Positions 63,935 through 64,000 of a stretch of 64,000 nucleotides of DNA are shown piece by piece (positions within the stretch are counted from its first letter, which is position 1; every line of letters starts with the position of its first letter). A program made the translations under genes and the position numbers. The DNA lies in assembly GCA_030430165.1 (NCBI GenBank), contig JAUIGL010000003.1, positions 114,911 through 178,910 on the forward strand. Reading direction: 5' to 3'. The notes beneath the pieces were generated by a model. It did not search any database. It saw nothing but the letters and a program-made list of their open reading frames with translations, and had not been told where the DNA came from. Origin of the DNA: a bacterium. Its GTDB lineage: Bacteria; Desulfobacterota; Binatia; HRBIN30; CADEER01.

Positions 63935-64000
63935 ATGAGCGGTGGTGGGGTGGCGGCGGACGAGTGGGCAGTGATCAAGGAGTTACTGCCCGAGGGGTGG
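63935..64000 (+). CDS. Transposase N-terminus (partial, runs off the window)
   Basis: Only 22 residues are visible from ATG 63935. They end in WAVIKELLPEGW, which recalls the N-terminus of IS4-type transposases that begin with '..LLPEGW..'. The assignment is weak because most of the gene is outside the window. The adjacent inverted repeat supports it. Confidence 0.35.
   Translation, partial: MSGGGVAADEWAVIKELLPEGW

Overview
The window is very G+C-rich and densely packed. It encodes an LPS-assembly protein of the LptD family, several lipobox lipoproteins, phosphatidylserine decarboxylase and an RND-type exporter, so the source is a diderm (Gram-negative-type) bacterium. Secreted proteins carry short EF-hand/dockerin-like modules, long Thr/Pro linkers and 'CDDG' cysteine repeats, and the window is rich in SDR, thiolase-like and DUF35 proteins. 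Together these resemble uncultured deltaproteobacteria-like lineages such as Candidatus Binatota. That placement is inference from gene style, not a search result. No rRNA, tRNA, CRISPR array or phage region was recognised.

Layout. 1-1789 is the 5' part of a secreted protein on the minus strand with a Thr/Pro linker of about 460 residues. 2.0-9.9 kb holds mixed housekeeping and repair genes: DprA-like, metallophosphoesterase, NUDIX, a degenerate TrpC-like protein, ThiI, two SDRs, YciI-like and an alkyltransferase-like protein. 10.0-14.5 kb holds two paralogous secreted proteins and an FG-GAP lipoprotein, with clear terminators. 14.5-21.7 kb holds a heterodimeric ABC exporter, a zinc-peptidase lipoprotein and an ABC-2 permease/ATPase pair. 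21.9-38.3 kb is one long minus-strand directon: ferredoxin/HSP20 fusion, two KAS III proteins, rimI, argS, a SPOR protein, trpEGDCFBA, folC and lptD. 38.5-41.0 kb is a compact four-gene envelope operon (FUN14, DUF4056-like, Sel1, phospholipase-A2-like). queG follows and is bounded by a small inverted-repeat element. 42.4-49.6 kb holds a stand-alone NFACT-R protein, a cupin, three SDR proteins (two with lost catalytic residues), a glycosyltransferase, a quinone oxidoreductase and a secreted sugar-dehydrogenase-like protein. 50-54.6 kb holds a peroxiredoxin and a TetR-linked thiolase-like/thiolase-like/DUF35 cassette. 54.7-63.8 kb holds psd, a 911-residue secreted protein, hspQ, an M20 hydrolase, a DUF3617-like protein, an RND exporter and a nucleoside-phosphorylase-like protein. 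The right edge enters an apparent transposase.

How the genes work together. The trp genes form a complete tryptophan pathway from chorismate, coupled to folate polyglutamylation and outer-membrane LPS assembly. The thiolase-like/DUF35 cassette and the many SDRs suggest CoA-linked lipid or steroid-like metabolism. The lipoprotein clusters point to envelope lipid functions. The least explained items are the ferredoxin-membrane-HSP20 fusion, the catalytically broken SDR with a histone-H1-like lysine tail, the FUN14/PLA2 lipoprotein operon, and the second, degenerate TrpC barrel.
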